In this document: piece by piece, positions 24,937 through 36,992 of the stretch
How positions within the stretch are numbered: the stretch's first letter is position 1
Layout of the letters: the number at the start of each line of letters is the position of its first letter
DNA from: Candidatus Methanomethylophilaceae archaeon
GTDB lineage: Archaea > Thermoplasmatota > Thermoplasmata > Methanomassiliicoccales > Methanomethylophilaceae
DNA: 64,000 nt
NCBI GenBank assembly: GCA_944322255.1
Contig: CALUOK010000003.1
Coordinates: 62,001 to 126,000 of the forward strand
Direction: 5' to 3'
The notes under the pieces: model-generated
Databases searched by the model: none
What the model saw: the letters and a program-made list of their open reading frames with translations, nothing else
Told to the model about the DNA's origin: nothing
Program-made: the position numbers and the translations under genes

Positions 24937-25623
24937 TCAGATGAAGCCGCCCTTGACGGTGAACTCCGGCTTCTTCTCCTCGACCTCGGGCTTCTTCAGG
25001 GTTATGCCGGACTTGCCGTAGTACCCCTGGCAGATGACGTAGACCTCGGACGAGGTGTCCCTGGACGCGTCGGGGGAGTGGACCTTGACGGACTGGAAGC
25101 GCTTCTTCAGCTCATCCATCAGGGAGTCGAACATGTCTCCCATGAAGACCTTCATGACCAGCTTCCCCTCCTTCTTCAGGATGCGGTCGCAGACGTCCAC
25201 CGCGTACATGCACAGGTTGATCGACCTGGCGTGGTCCATGGAGTAGTGGCCGGCGATGTTCGGGGCCATGTCGGACAGGACCACGTCCGCCTTGCCTCCG
25301 AACCTGTCCATGAGCTCGATCATGGTGGAGTCGTGGGTTATGTCGCCCATGAAGGTCTCGACGCCCTCGATGGGCTTGATGTACCTCAGGTCTACACCGA
25401 TGACCTTCCCGTTGGGCCATGTGCGCTCCTGCGCGACCTGGCACCATCCCCCCGGACATGCGCCGAGGTCGACGACCGCGTCCCCGGGCTTGAAGATCCC
25501 GAAGCGGTTGTCGATCTGGATCAGCTTGAAGGATGCCCTGGAGCGGTAGTTCAGCTTCTTGGCGAGCTTGTAGTAGTGCTCGTTCCTCCTCTCCGCGACC
25601 CAGCGGTCGTGCAGGTCTGCCAT
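24937..25623 (-). CDS. rlmE: 23S rRNA (uridine-2'-O)-methyltransferase RlmE/FtsJ
   Basis: A 228-residue FtsJ-family methyltransferase. The SAM-binding motif I is VVDLGACPGGWCQVA, the K-D-K-E tetrad can be traced (K in RSRASFKLIQ, D in VLSDMAPN, K in GKLVMKVF, E in SSEVYVI), and the length matches archaeal RlmE plus a short charged tail. CTATATAAG on the complement at 25646-25653 is 23-30 bases before the ATG, so the mRNA is probably leaderless. Confidence 0.93.
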   Translation of the reverse strand: MADLHDRWVAERRNEHYYKLAKKLNYRSRASFKLIQIDNRFGIFKPGDAVVDLGACPGGWCQVAQERTWPNGKVIGVDLRYIKPIEGVETFMGDITHDSTMIELMDRFGGKADVVLSDMAPNIAGHYSMDHARSINLCMYAVDVCDRILKKEGKLVMKVFMGDMFDSLMDELKKRFQSVKVHSPDASRDTSSEVYVICQGYYGKSGITLKKPEVEEKKPEFTVKGGFI

Positions 25624-25645
25624 AGGTGGCTGTTAGCTGTATCGC

Positions 25646-25653
25646 TTATATAG
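25646..25653 (-). promoter_or_regulatory. TATA box of rlmE
   Basis: Complement reads CTATATAA, about 23-30 bases upstream of the rlmE ATG at 25623. Confidence 0.6.
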
Positions 25654-25717
25654 GCTCTTCGAGAGACGAGGGTGACATAGATTGCACCGGCTTTACCAAG
25701 ACCCGTGCCACCCTGGC

Positions 25718-25765
25718 ATGTCAGGTTAATTGTCAGGATAAATGTCAGGTTAATTGTCAGGATAA
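25718..25765. repeat. 24-bp tandem duplication with 12-bp TGTCAGG repeats
   Basis: Two perfect 24-bp copies (25718-25741 and 25742-25765) each carry two TGTCAGG elements 12 bases apart, giving four in phase, then a reversed TCTGACAT at 25766-25773. They lie between the divergent rlmE and rarA genes, about 95 bases before the rarA start. An iteron-like protein-binding array is possible. Confidence 0.8.
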
Positions 25766-25858
25766 ATCTGACATCGAATGCATTGCAGTCTTCGCCACAA
25801 CGGGCGAGTCGATCCTGAATATGAGACATGATAAAAAGGGGCGATTCGATGGCCCCGC

Positions 25859-27190
25859 ATGGACCTGTTCGAGTTCACGCGCAAGGGGGTGCTGGAGAGG
25901 GACGCCCCGCTGGCCAGCCGCATGCGCCCTCGCAGCCTGGACGAGGTCGTCGGCCAGGAGCACATCATAGGCGACGACAAGCTGCTTTCCAGGGCGATCC
26001 GCGCGGACAGGATCGGGTCCCTGATCTTCTACGGGCCTCCGGGGACCGGGAAGACCACGCTGGCGCAGGTGATCGCCAACACCACCCACGCCCGCTTCGT
26101 GCAGATCAACGCCACCACCGCCGGCAAGAAGGACATGGAGGAGGCCATCCAGAAGGCGAAGGACGCCCTCGGGATGGAGGAGAAGCGCACCATCCTGTTC
26201 GTGGACGAGATCCACCGCTTCAACAAGGCCCAGCAGGACTACCTGCTGCCGTTCGTGGAGGACGGCACCGTCATCCTCATAGGCGCCACCACCGAGAACC
26301 CGTACTTCGAGGTCAACAGGGCGCTCGTGTCGAGATCCAGAATATTCGAGCTGAGGCCGCTGTCCAAGGAGGATGTCAGGACTCTCCTCGAGAGGGCGGT
26401 CGCGGACAGGGAGCGCGGCCTGGGCAGGATGGACGTGGACCTCGACGAAGACGCCGCGGACTTCCTGGCGGACATCTCCAACGGCGACGCCAGGGCGGCG
26501 CTGAACGCCCTGGAGATCGGGGCGCTGACCACGCCCCCGGGACCAGACGGCAGGATCCGCATAGACCTAGCCGTGGCGTCCGAATGCATCCAGCGCCGGG
26601 TGCTGAACTACGACCGTGACGGGGACAACCACTACGACACCGTGTCCGCCTTCATCAAGAGCATGCGCGGCTCCGACCCCGACGCCGCCGTCTACTATCT
26701 GGCCAGGATGCTTTACGCGGGCGAGGACGTGAAGTTCATCGCCAGGAGGATAATGATCTGCGCGTCGGAGGACGTGGGGAACGCCGACCCCCAGGCCCTT
26801 GTGGTCGCGGTGGCCGCGGCACAGGCCGTCGAGCGCATAGGGATGCCGGAGTCGCAGATCATCCTGACCCAGGCGGCGGCCTACGTGGCCTGCGCACCCA
26901 AGAGCAACTCCGCCTGCAACGCCATCTTCTCTGCGATGGAATCAGTGAAGACGGAACCAACCGGCGGGATACCGCCGTACCTCAAGGACGCCCACTACAG
27001 CGGGGCCAAGGACCTCGGTCGCGGCCTGACCTACAAGTACCCCCACGACTTCGAGAACCACTACGTTGACCAGCAGTACCTGCCGGACGAGCTTGTCGGA
27101 CGGAGATTCTACGAGATGTCCGACAACGGATACGAGAAGGGCATGAAGGCCTGGCTGAAGAGGATCGGGAAACTCAAAGACCGATCGTGA
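25859..27190 (+). CDS. rarA: RarA/MgsA AAA+ recombination factor
   Basis: A 443-residue AAA+ ATPase of the RarA/Mgs1/WRNIP1 family, which acts at stalled replication forks. Walker A GPPGTGKT at residues 59-66, Walker B FVDEIHRFNKAQQD, sensor GATTENPYFEVN, and the long C-terminal clamp and tetramerisation domain (NAIFSAMESVKTEPTGGIPPYLKDAHY). Length is that of the full bacterial protein. RarA is chiefly bacterial and eukaryotic, so horizontal acquisition is likely (inference). It starts at the ATG 25859, following the repeat array. Confidence 0.94.
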   Translation: MDLFEFTRKGVLERDAPLASRMRPRSLDEVVGQEHIIGDDKLLSRAIRADRIGSLIFYGPPGTGKTTLAQVIANTTHARFVQINATTAGKKDMEEAIQKAKDALGMEEKRTILFVDEIHRFNKAQQDYLLPFVEDGTVILIGATTENPYFEVNRALVSRSRIFELRPLSKEDVRTLLERAVADRERGLGRMDVDLDEDAADFLADISNGDARAALNALEIGALTTPPGPDGRIRIDLAVASECIQRRVLNYDRDGDNHYDTVSAFIKSMRGSDPDAAVYYLARMLYAGEDVKFIARRIMICASEDVGNADPQALVVAVAAAQAVERIGMPESQIILTQAAAYVACAPKSNSACNAIFSAMESVKTEPTGGIPPYLKDAHYSGAKDLGRGLTYKYPHDFENHYVDQQYLPDELVGRRFYEMSDNGYEKGMKAWLKRIGKLKDRS

Positions 27191-27211
27191 TCATCTTCTC
27201 GGAAAAATTGG

Positions 27212-27246
27212 CACATTACTTTCGTCAAAAGTAATGTGTGCTTTTT
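27212..27246 (+). terminator. rarA hairpin terminator
   Basis: A perfect 11-bp inverted repeat, CACATTACTTT (27212-27222) and AAAGTAATGTG (27228-27238), with a 5-nt loop, is followed by CTTTTTC at 27241-27247. It is 22 bases after the rarA stop. An alternative is an operator for the toxin-antitoxin genes. Confidence 0.55.
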
Positions 27247-27257
27247 CTAAGAAAATT

Positions 27258-27290
27258 TTATACTGCAAATTCTATACAAATGCAGTATAA
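27258..27290 (+). promoter_or_regulatory. inverted-repeat operator upstream of AbiE-type module
   Basis: TTATACTGCA (27258-27267) and TGCAGTATAA (27281-27290) form a perfect 10-bp inverted repeat, repeating on a 23-base step. AbiEi antitoxins are known to bind spaced inverted repeats in their own promoter. The TTTATATAA box lies just beyond, at about 27318-27327. Confidence 0.6.
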
Positions 27291-27355
27291 TAATTTTGAT
27301 AAAAATTTCATACTTCATTTTATATAATCGATATGCAATCATGATATGTGATACA

Positions 27356-27955
27356 ATGGTCAAAGTGTATTCCAAACATGACGTGTTCATAGGAGAGTTC
27401 GATGGGATATACTGCACAGAGGAACTCCTCAACAAGGGTGTTCCGTTCTCGACCATCCGCAGATACGTAGAGAAAGGAGACCTCATCAGAATCCAACATG
27501 GAATATATGTGACCAAGGACTGCATGGATGATGAATGGGTCACACTCCAGAAACGCTACAGAAAGGGAATATTCAGCGGATACACCGCGATGTATCTTCA
27601 GAACATGTCCGATCAGATTCCGACGGAGTTCTACATGACCTTCCCGCGTGGATACAACGCCAAGAGCTTCGATGAATGCGAATACAACGTTATCCCAAAA
27701 TTCGTGATCCCCAAATTCTATGAGTTGGGAATCACGGAGGTGGAAACGCCCTATGGAAACAAGGTCCGCACATACAACAGAGAGAGGACCCTGTGTGACA
27801 TAGTCCGGGGCGGGGGGATAGACCGTGACGTCATTAAACAGGCGATGAGGAACTACCTCCGCTCGGACGGTGTCGACATCCACAGATTGAGTTCATACGC
27901 CGAGATGCTGCATGTCAAACCCAAGATCCATCAGCTTGTGGAGGCGATGACATGA
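27356..27955 (+). CDS. abiEi: AbiEi-like antitoxin, type IV toxin-antitoxin
   Basis: Start placed at ATG 27356 (MVKVYSKHDVFIGEFDGIYC), about 29 bases after a TATA box; ATG 27341 is in frame too. The 199-residue product has an N-terminal winged helix (VPFSTIRRYVEKGDLIRIQHGIYVT) followed by the AbiEi core FSGYTAMYLQNMSDQIPTEFY and RERTLCDIVRGGG. AbiEi both represses the operon and neutralises the AbiEii toxin. The region is visibly richer in A+T than its surroundings. Its stop overlaps the toxin start by 4 bases. Confidence 0.85.
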   Translation: MVKVYSKHDVFIGEFDGIYCTEELLNKGVPFSTIRRYVEKGDLIRIQHGIYVTKDCMDDEWVTLQKRYRKGIFSGYTAMYLQNMSDQIPTEFYMTFPRGYNAKSFDECEYNVIPKFVIPKFYELGITEVETPYGNKVRTYNRERTLCDIVRGGGIDRDVIKQAMRNYLRSDGVDIHRLSSYAEMLHVKPKIHQLVEAMT

Positions 27956-28656
27956 GGATGCGAAATCCAGCGCAGATGAAGGGATTGGTGAAGAACGTCG
28001 CCGCGGGCCTTGGCGTACCGGCGAACGTCGCTCTTCACATGTACGTCATGGAGCGCTTCATAGACCGTATATCCAGATCGGATTACAAAGACAGGTTCGT
28101 CCTGAAGGGCGGATTCCTCCTCTACTCAATCAAGGGCATGGACAGGAGGACCACAGAGGATCTGGACATGACTTCCAAGACCCTGGACGTGACCGAAGAT
28201 GAACTCACCCCTGTGATCAGGAGAATCTGCGAGACCGATGCCGATGACGACTTCGTGATGGAGATTGTCAAGGTGGAGACTGTCGCAGAACTGCTAGAAC
28301 ACCCGGGGCTTCGCTACTTCATCGATGCCACATATGGAGTCAAAGAACGCTTCTACATCGACATCGTCCCGTCACCGCAGATCGTTCCAGAAGAGGTGAA
28401 CCACGACATCGTCCCGATGTTCGGTGATAAGCCAATCAGTATCATGGCATACAGATTGGAGACGGTCATCGCAGAGAAACTGCATGCCGCTCTCACGAGG
28501 GCCGACGAGAACACCCGCATGAGGGACTACTACGATTTCTACGTCCTCGATCACGACGGGGGCTTCGATGATGATGTTCTCACAAAGGCCACGGAATACG
28601 CCTTTGAGAGCAGAGGCACCGTCAACAGCCTGAATGACTGGGAGAACATCCTCTAA
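27952..28656 (+). CDS. abiEii: AbiEii-type nucleotidyltransferase toxin
   Basis: A 234-residue AbiEii. The four family motifs are intact: LKGGFLLYSIKGMDRRTTEDLDM (GG, then T-x-D-x-D at residues about 55-66), ISIMAYRLETVIAEKLHAAL (lysine motif III), and RMRDYYDFYVL (motif IV). AbiEii is a bacteriostatic nucleotidyltransferase (established). It follows the antitoxin with an ATGA overlap, so a functional module is expected. No transposase or attachment site is seen around it. Confidence 0.9.
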   Translation: MRMRNPAQMKGLVKNVAAGLGVPANVALHMYVMERFIDRISRSDYKDRFVLKGGFLLYSIKGMDRRTTEDLDMTSKTLDVTEDELTPVIRRICETDADDDFVMEIVKVETVAELLEHPGLRYFIDATYGVKERFYIDIVPSPQIVPEEVNHDIVPMFGDKPISIMAYRLETVIAEKLHAALTRADENTRMRDYYDFYVLDHDGGFDDDVLTKATEYAFESRGTVNSLNDWENIL

Positions 28657-28836
28657 CATATCCGTGGCAGCCACACCATGAACACGTTGTGGCTCGCGTA
28701 CCAGAAGGGACATGTGTACGCAGGCAGCATTCGTTCGAGGATGCCTGCGACAGTGCCGAACACCTCCTTACCACAATAGATTCGAGAAGAACCGTGAATC
28801 CTAAAAACGATGAAGCCCTTTGAAGGGTCGATCAAG

Positions 28837-29853
28837 ATGAGCGGTTGGACGTACGCCAAATCCGGAGTTAACATCGACCAGAAATCCGAGGCCATCGAGG
28901 CACTCGTCAGCGAGGTCAGCTACAAGAGACAGGGCATCGGGCAGGCCGTCCGCATGCCCGGGCTTTTCGCCAGCCTCATCGACTTCGGCGACAGGTACAT
29001 CACTATGGCCACCGACGGGGTCGGGTCCAAACTGCTCATCGCGGAGGAGCTCAACAAGTGGGACACCGTCGGCATAGACTGCATAGCGATGAACGTCAAC
29101 GACACCATCTGCGTCAACGCCGAGCCCACGTCCTTCGTGGACTACATCGCCATCGACAAGCCCAACTCGGAGATCACTGAGGAGATCGGAAAGGGCCTCC
29201 AGAAGGGTGCGGAGCTCTCCAACATGGAGATTGTCGGCGGGGAGATCGCCGTCCTCCCGGAGATCATCAACGGCGTGGACCTCTCCGGAACCTGCCTCGG
29301 CTACGTTGCGAAGGACAGGATCATCACCGGAGACAAGTGCCAGGAGGGCGACCTCATCATATCCCTCAGGTCCTCCGGGATCCACTCCAACGGCCTGACC
29401 CTGGCCAGGAAGGTCGTCGAGGCGAACAACATCGCCATGACCGACAGGGTCTCCGGCCTCCAGGGAAGCATCGGCGAGGAGCTGCTCACCCCCACCGAGA
29501 TCTACGTCAGGCAGGTCCTCGAGATCACCTCGAACCACACCGTCCACGGACTGGTGGACATCACCGGCGGCGGACTGAGGAACATCCTCAGGATGAGGAA
29601 GGGACTGAGGTACGTGATCAGCGACCCGGTGAAGCCCGCACCCATCTTCCAGAAGCTCCAGGAACTCGGCGAGATCGAGGACAGGGAGATCTACCAGACC
29701 CTCAACATGAGCATGGGGTTCACCATCATCGCGCCGGCCGATGACGCCGAGGAGATCGCCTCGAAGTACCCCAACGCCGACATCGTCGGCAGGGTCGAGA
29801 AGGGCGACGGCGTCCTGCTCGAGCCGGGCAACATCCTGTATGACCACTACTGA
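28837..29853 (+). CDS. purM: phosphoribosylformylglycinamidine cyclo-ligase
   Basis: Start placed at ATG 28837 (MSGWTYAKSGVNIDQKSEAI); ATG 28810 is an alternative but lies close to the TAAAAA promoter element. The 338-residue AIR synthetase has MATDGVGSKLLIA, GIDCIAMNVNDTICVNAEP, VGGEIAVLPE and the ITGGGLRNILR region. It makes aminoimidazole ribonucleotide in purine synthesis. It is followed at once by a small ORF and a kinase gene. Confidence 0.95.
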   Translation: MSGWTYAKSGVNIDQKSEAIEALVSEVSYKRQGIGQAVRMPGLFASLIDFGDRYITMATDGVGSKLLIAEELNKWDTVGIDCIAMNVNDTICVNAEPTSFVDYIAIDKPNSEITEEIGKGLQKGAELSNMEIVGGEIAVLPEIINGVDLSGTCLGYVAKDRIITGDKCQEGDLIISLRSSGIHSNGLTLARKVVEANNIAMTDRVSGLQGSIGEELLTPTEIYVRQVLEITSNHTVHGLVDITGGGLRNILRMRKGLRYVISDPVKPAPIFQKLQELGEIEDREIYQTLNMSMGFTIIAPADDAEEIASKYPNADIVGRVEKGDGVLLEPGNILYDHY

Positions 29854-30367
29854 CCGCGCGGACGGCTGCGATCCGCCGCTGGAACAGGGGCTCCCCCCGG
29901 ACATAGAGGTCGCGCTCCGGGAGTTCGTCGAGGGGGTTCGGAACCACTCCACCCTGCTGGACTGCCTGTGGGGGGAGCTGTATGGCGCCATCAACGCCAA
30001 CCAGTGGGCGGGAGTCATAACGCCAGAACGTGCGGATATGCTTCGGAGAAAGTACCTTTTCAACTACGGTGGGGACGATGGATCTGATCGATTTCAGCGA
30101 CTGCGAGAGGAACGACTACAGGGCCTACGGCGGTGCCAGCGGCAACAAGATCAACATAATCTACGAGGGACACGGATACATGCTGAAGTTCCCGCCCAAG
30201 CCCGGACCCATCTCGGACCTGAACTACGTCAACTCCTGCATGACCGAGTACATCGCCTGCCACGTCTTCGAATCCATGGGCATTCCCGCCCAGGAGACCC
30301 TGCTGGGGGTGTACACCGACAAGCACGGCAACAGGAGGAACGTGGTCGCCTGCAGGGACTTCGCTGA
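29840..30367 (+). CDS. small HipA-partner-like protein, frame runs into the kinase gene
   Basis: ATG 29840, inside the end of purM, opens a frame with a plausible small-protein core: STLLDCLWGELYGAINANQW and ITPERADMLRRKYLF (about residues 33-70). Such a short protein precedes HipA-like kinase genes in some genomes (from memory, unchecked). Its frame does not stop at the kinase start but stays open about 290 bases into it, where the translation is a shadow. Either a frameshift has removed the original stop, or only the first about 75 residues matter. A stop in another frame occurs at 30084-30086. Confidence 0.4.
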   Translation: MTTTDRADGCDPPLEQGLPPDIEVALREFVEGVRNHSTLLDCLWGELYGAINANQWAGVITPERADMLRRKYLFNYGGDDGSDRFQRLREERLQGLRRCQRQQDQHNLRGTRIHAEVPAQARTHLGPELRQLLHDRVHRLPRLRIHGHSRPGDPAGGVHRQARQQEERGRLQGLR

Positions 30368-30974
30368 GGGGAACAAGACCCTGGTGGAGTTCGCCCACCT
30401 CAAGAACACCTGCCTCGACAGCGACCTGGACGGCTACAACACCGACCTGGCGTCCATCCTCAGGGCCATCGACGAGCAGCGCCTGATCATGCCCGACAGG
30501 CTCAGGACGTTCTTCTGGAACCAGTTCGTCGGAGACGCCCTGCTGGCCAACTTCGACCGCCACAACGGGAACTGGGGGATCCTGGTGAACGAGAGGATAA
30601 GGCACGCCGACCTCGCTCCGGTCTACGACTGCGGGTCCTGCCTGTTCCCCCAGCTGGACGACAAAGGGATGGAGAGGGTGCTCTCCAAACCCTATGAGAT
30701 CGAGGACAGGGTGAAGCTCTTCCCCAAGTCCACCCTGATGATCAACAAGGCCAGGATAAACTACCGCGACTTCATCACGTCCACGGACGACTACGAGTGC
30801 GACGCGGCCGTGGCACGCCTTTACAGGCACATCGACATGGACCGCATCGAGGGGATACTGGACGAGACCCCCGGGATCACGGACCTGCAGAAGAGGTTCT
30901 ACCTCACCATGATCGGAGCCCGCAAGGAGGGCATCATAGACGTGGCGATGGACAAGATTGAGAACAGGGGATAA
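30078..30974 (+). CDS. HipA-like (CtkA-type) Ser/Thr kinase
   Basis: Start placed at ATG 30078 (MDLIDFSDCERNDYRAYGGA), after a GGTGGGGA purine stretch. The 298-residue product has a Gly-rich loop GGASGNKINIIYEGHGYMLK with the ATP lysine, then VGDALLANFDRHNGNWGILV, which holds the catalytic aspartate and D-R-x-N of HipA/CtkA kinases, and VYDCGSCLFPQ as the metal-binding D. The C-terminal helix bundle matches. HipA kinases act as toxins or in growth control by phosphorylating tRNA synthetases (known for HipA); substrate here unknown. Confidence 0.85.
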   Translation: MDLIDFSDCERNDYRAYGGASGNKINIIYEGHGYMLKFPPKPGPISDLNYVNSCMTEYIACHVFESMGIPAQETLLGVYTDKHGNRRNVVACRDFAEGNKTLVEFAHLKNTCLDSDLDGYNTDLASILRAIDEQRLIMPDRLRTFFWNQFVGDALLANFDRHNGNWGILVNERIRHADLAPVYDCGSCLFPQLDDKGMERVLSKPYEIEDRVKLFPKSTLMINKARINYRDFITSTDDYECDAAVARLYRHIDMDRIEGILDETPGITDLQKRFYLTMIGARKEGIIDVAMDKIENRG

Positions 30975-30998
30975 AGACGGGGTGCCCCGTCTGTTTTT

Positions 30999-31277
30999 TC
31001 ATCTCTGACCGTAGACGTAGATCAGATGCCAGCCGAACTGGGTCTGGACGATGGTCATGTCCCCGGGGTTGTACGAGAACGCGGCGTCCTCGAAGGGCTT
31101 CACCATCTGTCCGCGGCCGAACCAGCCGAGGTCCCCGCCGTTCCTGCCGGAGGGGCATTTGGAGTACTGGGCCGCGAGTGTGGCGAAGTTCTCCCCGGCG
31201 TAGACCCTCCTCTGGAGGTCCAGCGCCTGTTCGTACGAATCCACAAGGATGTGTGAGCAGCGTGCCTGTCTTACCAT
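30999..31277 (-). CDS. parvulin-type peptidyl-prolyl isomerase
   Basis: A 92-residue single parvulin domain, cytoplasmic (no signal peptide). Conserved residues: ARCSHILV, LAAQYSKCPSGRNGGDLGWFGRG, MVKPFEDAAF and TQFGWHLIYV. Parvulins isomerise X-Pro bonds in folding or regulation. Its 5' region holds an inverted repeat around the TATA-like box (31292-31322). Confidence 0.94.
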   Translation of the reverse strand: MVRQARCSHILVDSYEQALDLQRRVYAGENFATLAAQYSKCPSGRNGGDLGWFGRGQMVKPFEDAAFSYNPGDMTIVQTQFGWHLIYVYGQR

Positions 31278-31291
31278 GGATGACGCATCGG

Positions 31292-31322
31292 GACGCCGTT
31301 TTTATGGTTTATGGGCGGCGTC
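31292..31322 (-). promoter_or_regulatory. promoter with inverted repeat around the TATA element
   Basis: GACGCCG (31292-31298) and CGGCGTC (31316-31322) are perfect 7-bp inverse copies flanking an A/T-rich centre that includes ATAAAAA on the complement. The parvulin start is at 31277. A repressor site over the promoter is possible. Confidence 0.45.
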
Positions 31323-31449
31323 GGCACACCGACATCGGTGTTGGATGCAGGGGCGTGAACCGATGATGTCGGATAGAGACATGGATCCAGGTACCACTAC
31401 GGCGACGAACACCATCGGTCTCACAGGTGTCGCACCGGGAAGACGAGAA

Positions 31450-31995
31450 TCACCTGATCGATCCCAGCCTGGCGGCGAACGCCCCGCACACCGCACCCAG
31501 AGCCGTGGCGGTCTCGAGGGAGAAGCATCCCGGCGTTATGTCCAGGTTGTACCTCGGGATGGACGCGGCCGCCTTCGGCACCCCGTGGGGACCGATCCCG
31601 AACAGCAGGGTGATGCTCTGGCCGTGCTCGACCATGTCCACGGCTTCGGAGAGCGTGATCTGCTTCTTCGGTTCCGGCTTGCTCGTGGTGAGCACGACCT
31701 CCCCCAGCTGCGGCGGGAAGCCCTTGCCCGGATACGGGAAGCACTGGAAGCGTCCGGTCTCGGCCATCTCCAGGAAGTTCTTGCCGTGTCCGCCGATGCT
31801 CGTGGTGCCGGCCACCCACTCCGCGATCTCGCGGGGTGTGCGGGCGTCCTCGGGGATCGGGAAACCGAAGAGTGCCAGACCCATGTCGTAGGCCCTGGCG
31901 AGGTCCCCCGCGCGGGCTATGACCCTCCTGTGGGGCTCCCTGAAGTTCTGGTCGTAAGAGTTGTACAGTCCTATGGTGAGTCTTCCGCGTCCCAT
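31450..31995 (-). CDS. DUF531 archaeal protein
   Basis: A 181-residue DUF531 protein, a family confined to archaea. N-terminus LTIGLYNSYDQNFREPHRRV, internal GGHGKNFLEM and a C-terminal PGCFSLETATALGAVCGAFAARLG are recognisable. A SPOUT-like fold has been suggested for relatives but no activity is established to my knowledge. It starts 4 bases after the stop of an upstream 53-residue gene, so both are one unit. Confidence 0.85.
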   Translation of the reverse strand: MGRGRLTIGLYNSYDQNFREPHRRVIARAGDLARAYDMGLALFGFPIPEDARTPREIAEWVAGTTSIGGHGKNFLEMAETGRFQCFPYPGKGFPPQLGEVVLTTSKPEPKKQITLSEAVDMVEHGQSITLLFGIGPHGVPKAAASIPRYNLDITPGCFSLETATALGAVCGAFAARLGSIR

Positions 31996-31999
31996 TGGT

Positions 32000-32161
32000 T
32001 CACCCCTGTGTCCTACGACGGCCCACGATCGCGTACGCGTCGCCGTCCATGAATATCTCGTACTCCGGATGCTCGGACTGGAGCCTGGCGATCTCGCTCA
32101 TGACCTGCGACAGCGTGAGGTCGCATGTGCGGATGTCGATGAATACGCGGTCTGGCTCCAT
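32000..32161 (-). CDS. small 53-residue protein upstream of DUF531
   Basis: The complement from ATG 32161 reads MEPDRVFIDIRTCDLTLSQV and continues to a TGA at 32000-32002 (53 residues). The content is ordered: two short strands, a helix (LSQVMSEIARLQSE) and another strand pair (YEIFMDGDAYAIVGRRR), typical of a compact alpha/beta fold. It ends 4 bases before the DUF531 start, so co-translation is expected. I do not recognise a named family. The frame was checked by hand. Confidence 0.65.
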   Translation of the reverse strand: MEPDRVFIDIRTCDLTLSQVMSEIARLQSEHPEYEIFMDGDAYAIVGRRRTQG

Positions 32162-32199
32162 GAAGGGTCATCCCGATGAGTTGATGATAGGAGAAGAGA

Positions 32200-32275
32200 T
32201 GGTGCCGTGAGCCGGGCTCGAACCAGCGACTTCAAGATCTTCAGTCTTGCACTCTCCCAACTGAGTTACCACGGC
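32200..32275 (-). tRNA. tRNA-Phe (GAA), CCA encoded
   Basis: Complement: acceptor GCCGTGG/TCACGGC (one G-T pair), discriminator A and encoded CCA; D arm AACTCAGTTGGGAGAGT; anticodon stem CAAGA/TCTTG with loop CTGAAGA (anticodon GAA); T arm GCTGG-TTCGAGC-CCGGC. 76 nt, no intron. Confidence 0.96.
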
Positions 32276-32348
32276 GTAATTCCCCCCTATGAGCGTCCCC
32301 GTTATAAAGTTTGTGACGGTGCCGGCCGGTTGCCGGCGACCGTCTGGG

Positions 32349-36759
<4,411 letters not shown>

Positions 36760-36760
36760 T

Positions 36761-36797
36761 TATATATACACGCGCACACGCGCGCGTACACGCGCAT
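36761..36797 (-). promoter_or_regulatory. 37-bp alternating purine-pyrimidine tract carrying the gyrB TATA box
   Basis: The plus strand from 36761 to 36797 alternates pyrimidine and purine without a single break: TATATATACA, then CGCGCACACG, CGCGCGTACA and CGCGCAT. The TATATATA end lies 29-36 bases before the gyrB ATG at 36732 and fits its TATA box (the complement also reads TATATATAA). CG/CA-rich strictly alternating DNA is the classic B-to-Z transition sequence under negative supercoiling. Confidence 0.85.
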
Positions 36798-36992
36798 TAA
36801 GAAGAACCTCGATCGATCGACCACCGAACCGTCTGCTCTCAGGCCGGTCTCCCGAGAACAGGATCGGCCTGCCTGGAACCGCACTGACGTTTCATCGCCA
36901 TCTGGCCCGCGCATGGTCCGATCGACGCGGGGAACTGCGGAGGAACGGCGTTCCGCCTCGGTCAAGTATTAAGCCTGGCTCGGGAGATACGG

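Noticed and set aside
24937-25623. Possible tRNA 2'-O-methyltransferase role for FtsJ
   Set aside because: The length and sequence match RlmE better; a tRNA role is not supported by context.
25718-25765. Possible CRISPR or insertion-element end
   Set aside because: A two-copy 24-bp duplication without spacers; no transposase nearby.
28653-28895. 80-residue minus-strand ORF before purM
   Set aside because: Overlaps the purM start and promoter; no recognisable pattern.
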